Shown here in pieces: positions 1 to 7,546 of a DNA stretch of 17,139 bases. Every line of letters begins with the position of its first letter. Position 1 is the first letter of the stretch. The notes under the pieces are model-generated. The model made no database searches. It was given only the letters and a program-made list of their open reading frames with translations, and had not been told where the DNA came from. A program made the translations under genes and the position numbers. This stretch comes from Gemmataceae bacterium. GTDB taxonomy: Bacteria > Planctomycetota > Planctomycetia > Gemmatales > Gemmataceae. The stretch covers positions 1 to 17,139 of the forward strand of contig JADLBT010000458.1 in assembly GCA_020847555.1 (NCBI GenBank), read 5' to 3'.

Positions 1-36
1 CTCGCCGCCCAGCTGACCACGATGAAGCTCGCGTGA
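1..36 (+). CDS. C-terminal end of an upstream gene, probably flagellar cap protein FliD (partial)
   Basis: The first 36 bases read in frame 1 as LAAQLTTMKLA followed by TGA. Only these 11 residues are inside the window, so family membership cannot be shown directly. FliD proteins usually end with a short helix of the type YLtqQfxaM, which this resembles, and fliD is commonly the gene directly before fliS. The stop lies 34 bases before the fliS start, which fits one transcript. The call rests mainly on that neighbour. Confidence 0.45.
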   Translation, partial: LAAQLTTMKLA

Positions 37-70
37 TTCGCGCGGCCACCAGACAAAGGCGACGCAACGC

Positions 71-487
71 ATGAACCCCTACAAGGCATACCGGGTCCAG
101 CAGGAGGCGACCGTCCCGCGCATCGAGGTGCTTCTGCAGGTCTACGACCGGCTTCGAGAATTGCTGCAGCAGGCGCACGGCCACCTCGCCCGGGAAGACC
201 GGGCCGCCGCCCAGCCGATCCTGCTGCGGCTCCGTGTCGCCGTGGCCGCGCTCGCCGTCGGGGTGGACGTCAGCCACGGCGACCTGCCGGAGAACCTCGT
301 CCGGCTGTACCAGTTCGTGGTTCATCGACTGGAGGCGGGGCAGGCGCAGGACGTGCGCGAGGCGCTGCGGGTCATCACCATCCTGCACGAGGGGCTGGAA
401 GGGATCCGCGGCGAGGCGCTGGCGCTGGAGCGCGCCGGCCAAATCCCCGCACTGGACCGCGAACACACCTTCCAGGCCACCGGCTGA
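71..487 (+). CDS. fliS: Flagellar export chaperone FliS
   Basis: This 138-residue protein matches FliS in length and pattern. It has an N-terminal NPYKAYRVQQ segment, then a helix with the LLQVYDRL core that corresponds to the family's LLLMLYDGA, then helical segments including ENLVRLYQFVVHRL (family pattern enLyxLYxymxxrL). FliS binds the C-terminus of flagellin in the cytoplasm, prevents premature polymerisation and delivers flagellin to the type III flagellar export machine. The start ATG has AAAGG 11 bases upstream. The preceding reading frame is probably fliD, the usual neighbour. The gene after it (DUF1080) is unrelated, so this is the end of the flagellar cluster. The sequence is more Arg/Ala-rich than well-studied FliS proteins, in line with the high GC content. 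Confidence 0.88.
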   Translation: MNPYKAYRVQQEATVPRIEVLLQVYDRLRELLQQAHGHLAREDRAAAQPILLRLRVAVAALAVGVDVSHGDLPENLVRLYQFVVHRLEAGQAQDVREALRVITILHEGLEGIRGEALALERAGQIPALDREHTFQATG

Positions 488-640
488 GTTTGATCGATCC
501 GCCAGCCGCCCCTCACCCGCCGCCCCGGATCCCTCTATAAGGTACTCCAGCCTCTCGGGCGCCGGACCGGGTCAGGGGTGCGGGCCGCGTCGGTCGCGAC
601 CTGCCGCGGCCGGCCCCGGAGTGAACCAGCGGGGATCGTT

Positions 641-1351
641 ATGAAATGCATGCGAGGCAGCCATGCGCTGCTGGGGGCCGTGGTCGCCGGGTTGGTGCTG
701 GCGTCGCCGGGCGGGGCAGGCGATGAGTTCAAGGTCGAACCCGGTTACACCAGTCTGTTCAACGGCAAGGATTTGACCGGCTGGCGCTCGGGGAAGACCC
801 CCCTGGACGGCAAGACCGAGACAGCGAACAAGAAGTGGCAGGTCATCGACGGCGCAATCGTCATTCATGGCGGGGGCGGTGGCGATCTCTACACGGTCAA
901 GAACTTCGACAGGGATTTCCATCTCAAGCTCGAGTTCCGCGCCGCGCCGCGCGCGGACAGCGGGCTCTATCTCCGCGGCACGCAGCTTCAGGTGCGCGAC
1001 TACCCCACCGTGGGTCCGTACACGAAGGCCAGGTTTAACAAGGGCGGGTGGAACGAACTCGACGTCACCGTCAAAAGCGGCCATATCAGCACGACCGTTA
1101 ACGGCAAGGCCGTCTCGCCTCAAGATCTTCTCGAACTCACGGTCAAAAATGGCAAGCCCGTGGCTAAGCTCAATGGGAAGCCCGTCGAGGTGAGCAAGAT
1201 CGACGTGAGCGTGGGCACCGTGGCAGCGTGCAGGTGCAATGGCGAGGTGATCGAGAAGGCCTACAAGGTCGGCGCCAGGGGCGGCGTTGGCCTGCAGTCC
1301 GAGAGCGGCAAGTTTGAGTTTCGGCGCATCCGTATCAAGGAACTCGAGTGA
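641..1351 (+). CDS. Secreted DUF1080 (3-keto-disaccharide hydrolase-type) protein with an internal triplicated segment
   Basis: The protein is 236 residues from ATG 641, chosen because it begins a signal peptide (MKCMRGSHALLGAVVAGLVL, then a small-residue cleavage region) and has a GGGGAT element just upstream. An in-frame start at 578 would add a non-signal leader. DUF1080 hallmarks in order are TSLFNGKDLTGW, WQVIDGAIVIHG, GDLYTVKNF, FHLKLEFRAA, DSGLYLRG, GGWNELDVTV, GVGLQSESGKFEFRRIRIKEL. The family has a concanavalin-like beta-sandwich fold, is very abundant in planctomycetes, and some members act on 3-keto sugars. The region between NELDVTV and CNGEVIEKA is longer than in typical members and consists of about three copies of a strand-turn-NGK unit (see findings). 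It is predicted to act in the periplasm or outside the cell. The exact substrate cannot be told. Confidence 0.88.
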   Translation: MKCMRGSHALLGAVVAGLVLASPGGAGDEFKVEPGYTSLFNGKDLTGWRSGKTPLDGKTETANKKWQVIDGAIVIHGGGGGDLYTVKNFDRDFHLKLEFRAAPRADSGLYLRGTQLQVRDYPTVGPYTKARFNKGGWNELDVTVKSGHISTTVNGKAVSPQDLLELTVKNGKPVAKLNGKPVEVSKIDVSVGTVAACRCNGEVIEKAYKVGARGGVGLQSESGKFEFRRIRIKELE

Positions 1352-1402
1352 CACTCAGGTGTCACAACGAGTGGGACGGGGCGGTGCCGCCCCGTCTCAC
1401 TC
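1349..1402 (+). terminator. Two consecutive hairpins after the DUF1080 gene
   Basis: A perfect 6-bp inverted repeat (TGACAC, loop TCAG, GTGTCA) spans 1349-1364 and includes the stop codon. It is followed at 1369-1402 by a 16-base inverted repeat (GAGTGGGACGGGGCGG against CCGCCCCGTCTCACTC) with a single G-T pair. No U-tract follows, so termination is inferred from position and stem strength only. Confidence 0.5.
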
Positions 1403-1598
1403 AATCTGCGCCAGCGCGGCAAAGTCGGCGAACCAATCCACCTCCGGGCGCCGATTTATCTCATGCGCGGTTCGGGCAGCAGGGCCACTCCCAACTGAGA
1501 TGCCCCTTGTCCGCTTGTCTACGATGTTGTGGGAGTCAGCCGCTCAGGCACTTCTTCCCGTCGTCTCACAGCTTTGACCCTTTCCCCCGGGGTGTGCA
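1403..1598. other. Gene-free spacer before the large multidomain protein
   Basis: About 200 bases with no coding region I can support. It must hold the leader of the gene at 1599, which has GGGGTG ending 5 bases before its ATG. I see no convincing -35/-10 pair and no conserved RNA fold. Confidence 0.4.
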
Positions 1599-4376
1599 AT
1601 GCCCGAACCTCGCAAGAAGCCCAAGGTCATCCTTTGCGTCGAGCGGCTCGAGTCCCGCGACGCCCCCTCGGCCAATCCCTGGCCGGCCGAGACGTTCGAC
1701 ACGGTCGGCATCGGCCAGCTGCCCGGCGGGTGGGCGCAGTGGAGCAGCAACGGAACGGCCGTCTTCGGGGCGACCGCCCAGAACGCGGCCAGCGGGCCGC
1801 GCGCCCTGGCGTCCACCACCACCACCAACTGGGTGGCGGCCCGGACCTGGGTCGCCAACCCGCAGCCGGCCGACGTCGAGGTCAGCAGTTACCTTTACAC
1901 CGACAACAGCGTCCCCGCGCACCTCGTCGCCCGTGCCCGCAACCTGAACACTGCGGCCCCGACGTACTACGGGCTCGTTGTCAATCGGATGAACCAGGGG
2001 CTGGAGCTGCGCCTCGTCCGCGTTCTCAACGGCCCGTTCAACGCCCTCGACGCGGTGCAGACGGTCGAGGCGTTTGACGCCCGCTGGGTCCGGCTGACCC
2101 TGTCCGTGCAGGGGAGCACGCTGCGCGCCCAGGTGTACCGCCCGGACACGAACCAGTTCCTCGACGCCACCGGCCGCTGGGGTGCCGCCCCGGCCTGGAC
2201 CCTGACCGCGCAGGATACCGCCATCACCGGGGGCGGGCAGGTCGGGTTCGCCGTCCCGGCCAGCGTCCCGAGCACCATCCTGTTCGACGAGTTTCAGGTC
2301 TTTTCGGCCGCTGGCGACCCGGTGGGTCCGCAGGTTTCGCTCACCGCCCCGACCCCCGGGGCCACGCTGACGGGGACCGTCGCCGTCCGCGCGGCCGCGT
2401 CGGACAACGTCGCCGTCAACCGCGTCGAGTTCTTCGTCGATGGTGTGCGGCGGTCGGTCGATTCCCAGGCTCCCTACGAGTGGGCGTTCGACAGCAGCTC
2501 CGCGTCCAACGGCGGGCACCTCCTCACCGCCCAGGCGTTCGACCTGGCCGGGAACGCGGCGTCCGCCTTCCTGCCGGTGCTGACGCAGAACGCCGACGCC
2601 CTGCCGGTCGTGGCGATCCCGCGCCACTTCGACCACATCCGGGTCGCCGAGGTTGCCTACGCCCAGGGGCAGATCGGCGAGTTCGAGAAGGATCTGCTGC
2701 GGCGGGCGGTCGATCTGGTGGTCACCCAGGGAGGCCAGCTCACGAACCAGATCACGGCCGTCGCCCCGAACACCCCGCAGCTCCTCTACACGAACCTGTC
2801 CACGCTGTACCAGAACCTGCTGACGGACTGGCTCGCCTACGCCGACGCCCACGGCCTGCCGCGGGAGTCAGCGTTCTACCATGTGGCCCGGTCCACCGCG
2901 TACACGGGAGCAAGCCCGTCGTCCCAGCCGGTCAACTGGTTCTGGACGGTCTACCGGGACGGGAGTTCGCCGCGCGACATGACGGTCAACGCCCGCGGCA
3001 CGAGCGGCGGGCTGTACACGACGTTCGGCAGCAAGGCCGGCGATTCGGTGTACCTCGGTTACCCCGATCGGTTCCGCGAGGTCAACTTCGACGTCCTGCT
3101 CCGCGGCGGGTCAGGGTGGGCGGCGGAGATCGAGTATGTGGCGGCGGTGGACACGGCCGGCAACCCGACGGCGTGGAAGCGCGTGTCGCGTCTCGGGGAC
3201 GATACCGGCGTGCTGACCAGCGGATCGGGCCGAATGTGGTTCAACCCGCCGCACGACTGGAAGCCGGCGCGGATCAACGGGTCGGCGCCGCAGTACTTCA
3301 TCCGCTACCGGACGACCGCGCCTGGGATCGCGCCGATCCTCCGCAGTGTGCTCGGTCGCGACTACACCGCCGCCCGGGGCGGGAACTCGGGATGGGTTCC
3401 CGCCTTCGACCACGCCGCCGACCTGGACAGCGACGGCTACCTGAGCGACGCCGAGTTCGCCAACCGCGCCCGGGGACTGGAGGCCCGGTTCGAGTACGAG
3501 AGCCGGGCGCTGTACGGCGGGTACGGCCAGATGCGGTTCGCCACCAACCCGTCGAACCCGAATTTCCGGGCGTGGGCGATGACCTGGATCGACCGGCTGC
3601 TGCAGACCCAGCCGCCGGCGGTCGGGGTGATGATCGACAACTCGCTGGCCAACCCGCCGCTGGTCGGCGAGGTGCGCGAGCCGGTGGCGAACTATCAGGC
3701 CGACTACGCCGACCTGGTCGGGACAGCGAGCCGCACCGAGGCGCCGCGCCTGGTCATGGTCAACACCGGGTCGGAGGCCGTCATCCGCCAGGCTCTGGTC
3801 TACTCCGAGGAGAACACCATCCGCGCGCTGGCCGACGGGTGGGATCTGTTCGAGGCCGTGTCGGCCCGGTTGGCCCAGCGCCTGGCCCTGCGCAGCCCGT
3901 CGCCCTACGCCGTGATCGACAGCCTGCCGACGAACGGCGCCCCGGACGACCCGCGCACCCAGATGGCGACGCTCGCCTACTACTACCTGCTGGCCGACCG
4001 GGACTGGACGTTCATCAACTTCTTCGGCAGTTCCGAAACGACGACGACGTGGCGGCGCCACTGGGTCGAGGCGGCGGCGTACAACATCGGCCAGGCGAGC
4101 GCTCCGTGGAGTGTGTTCGCCACCGGCAAGGATCCGATGGACGCGAACCTCGACTACCGCGTCTACCAGCGCACCTACACCAACGCGCGGGTGCTGTACA
4201 AGCCGCTCTCGTATGGCCACGAGGTCGGCCGGCGCGGAACGATCGGCAACCCGAGCGCGACGACGCACAGCCTGGGCGGCACCTACCGCCCGCTGCTGGC
4301 CGATGGGACGCTCGGCAGCCCGCTCACCCAGATCACGCTGCGCAACGGCGAAGGCGCGATCCTGGTCAAGGTCTGA
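1599..4376 (+). CDS. Large surface or secreted multidomain protein: LE-x-R-x-x-P leader, LamG-like, Ig-like, glycoside-hydrolase-like region
   Basis: This protein is 925 residues long. It starts with a basic stretch (PRKKPK) and the motif LESRDAPSA (residues 17-25) instead of a classical signal peptide. The same kind of motif opens the giant protein at 11314-14181. Residues about 30-235 look like a concanavalin/LamG-type beta-sandwich, ending in GQVGFAVP and ILFDEFQVF. Residues about 242-333 are an Ig-like domain (VSLTAPTPGATLTG, DNVAVNRVEFFVDG, APYEWAFD, AFDLAGN). Residues about 340-925 resemble putative TIM-barrel glycosyl hydrolases of the GHL15 type, with GVMIDNS (Asp680), YSEENTIRALADGWDLFE (Glu737/Glu738) and YYYLLADRDWTFINFF. 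These acids are candidate catalytic residues by inference only. A canonical EF-hand loop, DLDSDGYLSDAE (608-619), lies inside this region and probably binds calcium. Substrate unknown; likely an extracellular polysaccharide. The hydrolase assignment is moderate. Confidence 0.72.
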   Translation: MPEPRKKPKVILCVERLESRDAPSANPWPAETFDTVGIGQLPGGWAQWSSNGTAVFGATAQNAASGPRALASTTTTNWVAARTWVANPQPADVEVSSYLYTDNSVPAHLVARARNLNTAAPTYYGLVVNRMNQGLELRLVRVLNGPFNALDAVQTVEAFDARWVRLTLSVQGSTLRAQVYRPDTNQFLDATGRWGAAPAWTLTAQDTAITGGGQVGFAVPASVPSTILFDEFQVFSAAGDPVGPQVSLTAPTPGATLTGTVAVRAAASDNVAVNRVEFFVDGVRRSVDSQAPYEWAFDSSSASNGGHLLTAQAFDLAGNAASAFLPVLTQNADALPVVAIPRHFDHIRVAEVAYAQGQIGEFEKDLLRRAVDLVVTQGGQLTNQITAVAPNTPQLLYTNLSTLYQNLLTDWLAYADAHGLPRESAFYHVARSTAYTGASPSSQPVNWFWTVYRDGSSPRDMTVNARGTSGGLYTTFGSKAGDSVYLGYPDRFREVNFDVLLRGGSGWAAEIEYVAAVDTAGNPTAWKRVSRLGDDTGVLTSGSGRMWFNPPHDWKPARINGSAPQYFIRYRTTAPGIAPILRSVLGRDYTAARGGNSGWVPAFDHAADLDSDGYLSDAEFANRARGLEARFEYESRALYGGYGQMRFATNPSNPNFRAWAMTWIDRLLQTQPPAVGVMIDNSLANPPLVGEVREPVANYQADYADLVGTASRTEAPRLVMVNTGSEAVIRQALVYSEENTIRALADGWDLFEAVSARLAQRLALRSPSPYAVIDSLPTNGAPDDPRTQMATLAYYYLLADRDWTFINFFGSSETTTTWRRHWVEAAAYNIGQASAPWSVFATGKDPMDANLDYRVYQRTYTNARVLYKPLSYGHEVGRRGTIGNPSATTHSLGGTYRPLLADGTLGSPLTQITLRNGEGAILVKV

Positions 4377-4406
4377 TGCCAGGTTGCAATGAATGGTTAC
4401 CAGCCG

Positions 4407-4446
4407 CGCGCGCCAGCGCGCGGATCTGATCGCGCGCTGGCGCGCG
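4407..4446. terminator. Perfect 16-bp hairpin between converging genes
   Basis: The arms at 4407-4422 (CGCGCGCCAGCGCGCG) and 4431-4446 are exact reverse complements around the 8-base loop GATCTGAT. The stem lies 30 bases after the stop of the plus-strand multidomain gene and 9 bases after the stop of the minus-strand membrane protein, so it can serve both as a bidirectional terminator. There is no U-tract on either side. Confidence 0.6.
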
Positions 4447-4455
4447 GCGGGTCAA

Positions 4456-4713
4456 TCAGGAGTGAGACTTCCTGTCCTCGCCAGGCGGAGGCAGAACCAG
4501 GCGCCTCCCGAACACCCCCGTCAACAGCCCGATCAGTCCGCCCAGGCCCGCACCCCCCAGCGCGAACGCGATCGCCCAGGTCGCCACCTCCTCCGGCCCC
4601 TCCGTGAAAATGGCCCCCAGCAGGATCCCGTCGGGGCACGCGCAGGCTCCGCCGAGCCCGACGCCCAGGAGCAGCCCCTTCAGGGCAGCCCCCACTTTGC
4701 GGCGCCAGCCCAC
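4456..4713 (-). CDS. Small two-helix membrane protein, unknown function
   Basis: From GTG 4713 this encodes 85 residues. It has a Gly/Ala-rich hydrophobic segment (AALKGLLLGVGLGGACAC), a short acidic loop (FTEGPEEVATW), a second hydrophobic segment (IAFALGGAGLGGLIGLLTGVF) and a charged tail ending GEDRKSHS. The GTG was chosen because it lies 2 bases after the stop of the upstream zinc-ribbon gene, with GGGGG at a suitable distance. The open frame runs further upstream to 4872, but that part is only the shadow of the upstream gene. The Gly-xxx-Gly spacing is typical of closely packed helices. Near-overlap with the upstream gene implies translational coupling and perhaps joint function at the membrane. 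I do not recognise the family. Confidence 0.6.
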   Translation of the reverse strand: MGWRRKVGAALKGLLLGVGLGGACACPDGILLGAIFTEGPEEVATWAIAFALGGAGLGGLIGLLTGVFGRRLVLPPPGEDRKSHS

Positions 4714-4715
4714 GG

Positions 4716-5234
4716 CTAGAACGGCCCCCACGACGCGGCCAGGGCCCAGAGTAAAACGCCCGTGATCAGCAGAATCACGGCACCGTTGAGGACCGCTCCG
4801 ACGACCGCGAAGGTGCGGTTGCGATACTCCTGGAACAACCCGCCGACGCCCAGGGCCAGGCCGATCAGGCACGCCACCACGCCGAGACAGTTGAACACGC
4901 CCGCCACCGCGCCGATCGTCTGCATCTCGCGGCGCCCGGCCCGACCGGACGCCAGGACAAGGACGAGAATGAGAATCAAAATGTCCAGGACGATCACGAT
5001 CAGGCCGATCACGGACGACGCCACGCCCAGGCCGGAGTGAGCCGGCTGCTCGATGGGGAGCGCGTGTGCCCCGGGACGGTCCCGCGTCTCGTACTCCCGT
5101 GCGGGGAGTGGCAGGTCCGCCGCGCCTGGGACGGCAGCCTCGAACACCTCCCCGCAGCCGGGACAGGTGGACGGCCGGCCCGGGGTCGGCTCCTCAACCG
5201 GAGTGCCGCAATGCGTGCAGGGGAAACGGCTCAT
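4716..5234 (-). CDS. Zinc-ribbon membrane protein with three predicted transmembrane helices, unknown function
   Basis: From ATG 5234 this is 172 residues. An N-terminal zinc ribbon is formed by CTHC (Cys6, Cys9) and CPGC (Cys24, Cys27). A Pro/Ala-rich linker follows, then three hydrophobic stretches: about 72-97 (VIGLIVIVLDILILILVLVL), about 110-135 (GVFNCLGVVACLIGLALGVG) and near the C-terminus (VVGAVLNGAVILLITGVLLW). The start was placed at MSRFPCTHC because zinc-ribbon proteins of this kind begin just before the first Cys pair. ATG 5255 would add 7 residues and cannot be excluded, as neither has a strong ribosome site. Its stop is 2 bases before the start of the small membrane protein downstream, so the two look like one operon. 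Similar zinc-ribbon plus DUF4190-like membrane proteins are common in planctomycetes, without a known role. Confidence 0.72.
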   Translation of the reverse strand: MSRFPCTHCGTPVEEPTPGRPSTCPGCGEVFEAAVPGAADLPLPAREYETRDRPGAHALPIEQPAHSGLGVASSVIGLIVIVLDILILILVLVLASGRAGRREMQTIGAVAGVFNCLGVVACLIGLALGVGGLFQEYRNRTFAVVGAVLNGAVILLITGVLLWALAASWGPF

Positions 5235-5397
5235 GGCGCGCGGTCTCATTTCCATCGGTCGCTGACGCGGCGCTTATTGTGCGCCTCCGCCGCCGCAATG
5301 GGCAAGCGGAAAACGGACTCCCGATTCTGCGATCGAGCCGGCATGGCGTTTGCGAAAAACTCTTGTGGAAGACCTTCATCCGTTCAAGGAGCGCATC

Positions 5398-5580
5398 ATG
5401 GGTCTGTTGAAGTGGGCCGGGATCTTCCTGATCGTCGCCCTGATCGCCGCGCTGTTCGGGTTCACCGGCATCGCGTCGGGCGCCGCCGACATCGCGCAGT
5501 TCCTGTTCTTCCTGTTCCTCGCCATCGTCGTCCTGCTGGTCATTCTGGGCGTCTTCGCCGGCTGGACCATGACGCCGTAG
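5398..5580 (+). CDS. DUF1328-type small membrane protein (YtjA family)
   Basis: This is a 60-residue protein with two transmembrane helices, beginning MGLLKWAGIFLIVALIAALF. It then has the family-like GFTGIASGAADIAQFLFFLFLAIVVLLVILG stretch (two segments joined here only to describe the pattern). ATG 5398 is set by a clear AAGGAG at 5386-5391, 6 bases upstream. The in-frame ATG at 5350 has no such site and adds a non-conserved leader. DUF1328 proteins are short inner-membrane peptides of unknown mechanism that often appear with stress or envelope genes. The gene is divergent from the membrane-protein pair at 4456-5234 and lies 126 bases upstream of the GH15 gene. Confidence 0.85.
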   Translation: MGLLKWAGIFLIVALIAALFGFTGIASGAADIAQFLFFLFLAIVVLLVILGVFAGWTMTP

Positions 5581-5595
5581 CGGGACAGGGGTTCG

Positions 5596-5624
5596 ACCGG
5601 GCCGTCGCGAACCGGCGACCCGGT
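5596..5624 (+). terminator. Bulged hairpin after the DUF1328-type gene
   Basis: ACCGGG (5596-5601) pairs with CCCGGT (5619-5624), and TCGC (5605-5608) with GCGA (5615-5618). This gives a 10-bp stem with a 3-base bulge and the loop GAACCG, followed by GGGTTT. It lies 15 bases after the stop. It is weak evidence for a terminator and for separate transcription of the GH15 gene. Confidence 0.35.
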
Positions 5625-5706
5625 GGGTTTCCTCCCGCGCCGGCGCCGCCTCCCCGTCAAGTGTCCTGTCTCCGACTTCCCTTCCCCTGGAGCGAGGTGT
5701 GCGTTC

Positions 5707-7539
5707 ATGGATCGGGCATCGTCACGCGGTGGGCGGGAAGTCCCGCAGGCTCTGCGCATCGAGGATTACGCCCTGATCGGCGACTGCCAGACGGCGGCCC
5801 TCGTCGGCCGCAACGGGTCGATCGACTGGCTGTGCTTCCCGCGGTTCGACTCCGGCGCCTGCTTCGCCGCCCTGCTCGGCACGCCCGAGCACGGCCGGTG
5901 GCTGCTCGCGCCCTCTGGCGAGCACTGCACGACCCGGCGCCGCTACCGGGACGGCACACTGGTCCTGGAGACCGACTTCGAGACGGCCGACGGCGCTGCG
6001 ACGCTGATCGACTGCATGCCGCCGCGCAGCGCCGAGCCGGACCTGGTGCGCGTCGTCGTCGGGCGGCGCGGCCAGGTGGCGATGCGCCTGGAGTTGGTCC
6101 TGCGCTTCGACTACGGGTCCATCGTGCCGTGGGTCCGGCGCACCGAACGCGGGCTGAGGGCGGTCGGCGGGCCGGACGCCGTCGTCCTCGACACCCTCGT
6201 CCCCGTGCGCGGCCACGACCTGACCACGGTCGCGGAGTTCACTGTCCGCGAAGGAGAGGAAATCCCGTTCGTGCTCATGTGGCATCGGTCGCACCTTCCC
6301 CCGCCGCCGCCGATCGACGCGGTCGAGACGGTCCGCCAGACGGAGGACTGGTGGCGCGAGTGGTCCGGCCGCTGCACCTGCCAGGGTCCGTGGCGGGAGG
6401 CGGTCGTCCGCTCCCTGATTACTCTCAAGGCGCTCACCTACGCGCCGACCGGCGGCATCGTCGCGGCGGCGACCACGTCTCTGCCGGAGCAGCTGGGCGG
6501 AGTGCGTAACTGGGACTACCGCCTCTGCTGGCTGCGCGACGCGACCTTCACCCTGCTGGCGCTGGTGGAGAACGGCTACACGGCCGAGGCGGTCGCCTGG
6601 CGCGACTGGCTGCTCCGCGCCGCGGCCGGCACGCCGACCCAGGCAAACATCCTGTACGGCCTCCGCGGTGAGCGCCGCCTGACCGAGATCGAGCTGGACT
6701 GGCTGCCCGGGTACGAGGGAGCCCGGCCGGTGCGCGTCGGCAACGCGGCCTACAGGCAGTTTCAGCTCGACGTCTTCGGCGAGGTGCTCGACGCGATGTT
6801 CCAGGCGCGCAAGGCCGGCGTGCCGCCGGACGACAACGCCTGGCGCGTCGCCTGCGAGCTGGCGGGCTTCCTCGAATCGGCGTGGCATCAGCCGGACGAG
6901 GGGATCTGGGAGGTGCGCGGCCCGCGCCGGCACTTCACCCACTCGAAGGTGATGGCCTGGGTCGCGTTCGACCGGATGGTCAAGGCGGTCGAGCACAACG
7001 GTCGCGCGGGGCCGGTGGACCGCTGGCGAGCGGCCCGCGACGCGATCCGCGACGAGGTGTGTACGAAGGGGTATGACGCCCGGCGCAACACGTTCGTCCA
7101 GTCTTACGGGGCGGACGCGCTCGACGCGAGCCTGCTCATGATCCCGCTCGTCGGGTTTCTGCCGGCCGACGACCCGCGCGTCGCCGGCACGGTGGAGGCG
7201 GTCCAGCGCGAGTTGATGGCGGACGGCCTGGTGAAGCGATACGAGCCGGACCCGGCGGTCGATGGCCTGCCGCCGGGCGAGGGGGCGTTCCTCGCCTGCA
7301 CGTTCTGGCTGGCGGACTGCCTCGCCCTGCTCGGCCGCCGCGACGAGGCCACCCGTCTGTTCGAGCACCTGCTGGAACTGCGCAACGACGTCGGCCTGCT
7401 GTCGGAGGAGTACGACCCGAAGGCGCGGCGGCTGGTCGGAAACTTTCCGCAGGCGTTCTCCCACATCGGGCTGGTGAACACGGCGTTGAATCTGACCCGC
7501 ACGGCCGGGCCGTCCACGCACCGGCCGAGTGAGGAGTGA
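5707..7539 (+). CDS. Glycoside hydrolase family 15 protein (trehalase/glucoamylase-like)
   Basis: The protein is 610 residues from ATG 5707, preceded by GGAGCGAGG about 8 bases upstream. The frame is open to 5623 but that leader is not conserved in character. The N-terminal part is the bacterial trehalase-type beta-sandwich (IEDYALIGDCQTAALVGRNG, SIDWLCFPRFDS). The C-terminal part is an (alpha/alpha)6 barrel with the diagnostic RNWDYRLCWLRDATF (from Arg267). Glu402 in GIWEVRG fits the general acid. The SEEYDP segment at 566-570, followed by GNFPQAFSH, fits the general base region. Family members hydrolyse alpha-glucosidic bonds in trehalose, maltose or dextrins. The sequence cannot decide between them, though the layout matches bacterial trehalases. 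There is no signal peptide, so a cytoplasmic location is likely. The length is normal and the gene is intact. Confidence 0.93.
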   Translation: MDRASSRGGREVPQALRIEDYALIGDCQTAALVGRNGSIDWLCFPRFDSGACFAALLGTPEHGRWLLAPSGEHCTTRRRYRDGTLVLETDFETADGAATLIDCMPPRSAEPDLVRVVVGRRGQVAMRLELVLRFDYGSIVPWVRRTERGLRAVGGPDAVVLDTLVPVRGHDLTTVAEFTVREGEEIPFVLMWHRSHLPPPPPIDAVETVRQTEDWWREWSGRCTCQGPWREAVVRSLITLKALTYAPTGGIVAAATTSLPEQLGGVRNWDYRLCWLRDATFTLLALVENGYTAEAVAWRDWLLRAAAGTPTQANILYGLRGERRLTEIELDWLPGYEGARPVRVGNAAYRQFQLDVFGEVLDAMFQARKAGVPPDDNAWRVACELAGFLESAWHQPDEGIWEVRGPRRHFTHSKVMAWVAFDRMVKAVEHNGRAGPVDRWRAARDAIRDEVCTKGYDARRNTFVQSYGADALDASLLMIPLVGFLPADDPRVAGTVEAVQRELMADGLVKRYEPDPAVDGLPPGEGAFLACTFWLADCLALLGRRDEATRLFEHLLELRNDVGLLSEEYDPKARRLVGNFPQAFSHIGLVNTALNLTRTAGPSTHRPSEE

Positions 7540-7546
7540 GGAGGTC

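Noticed and set aside
534..539. CTATAAGG as a -10 for the DUF1080 gene
   Set aside because: The hexamer is plausible, but the sequence 17 bases upstream is CG-rich with no -35 match, so it is not listed as a promoter.
1566..2852. Long minus-strand open frame opposite the multidomain protein
   Set aside because: It is Arg/Gly/Val-rich, lacks recognisable domains, and is the antisense shadow of a gene with clear domains. High GC content produces such frames.
4714..4872. Extension of the small membrane protein upstream to 4872
   Set aside because: This part overlaps the zinc-ribbon gene in another frame and has no hydrophobic or conserved content; GTG 4713 gives a coupled start.
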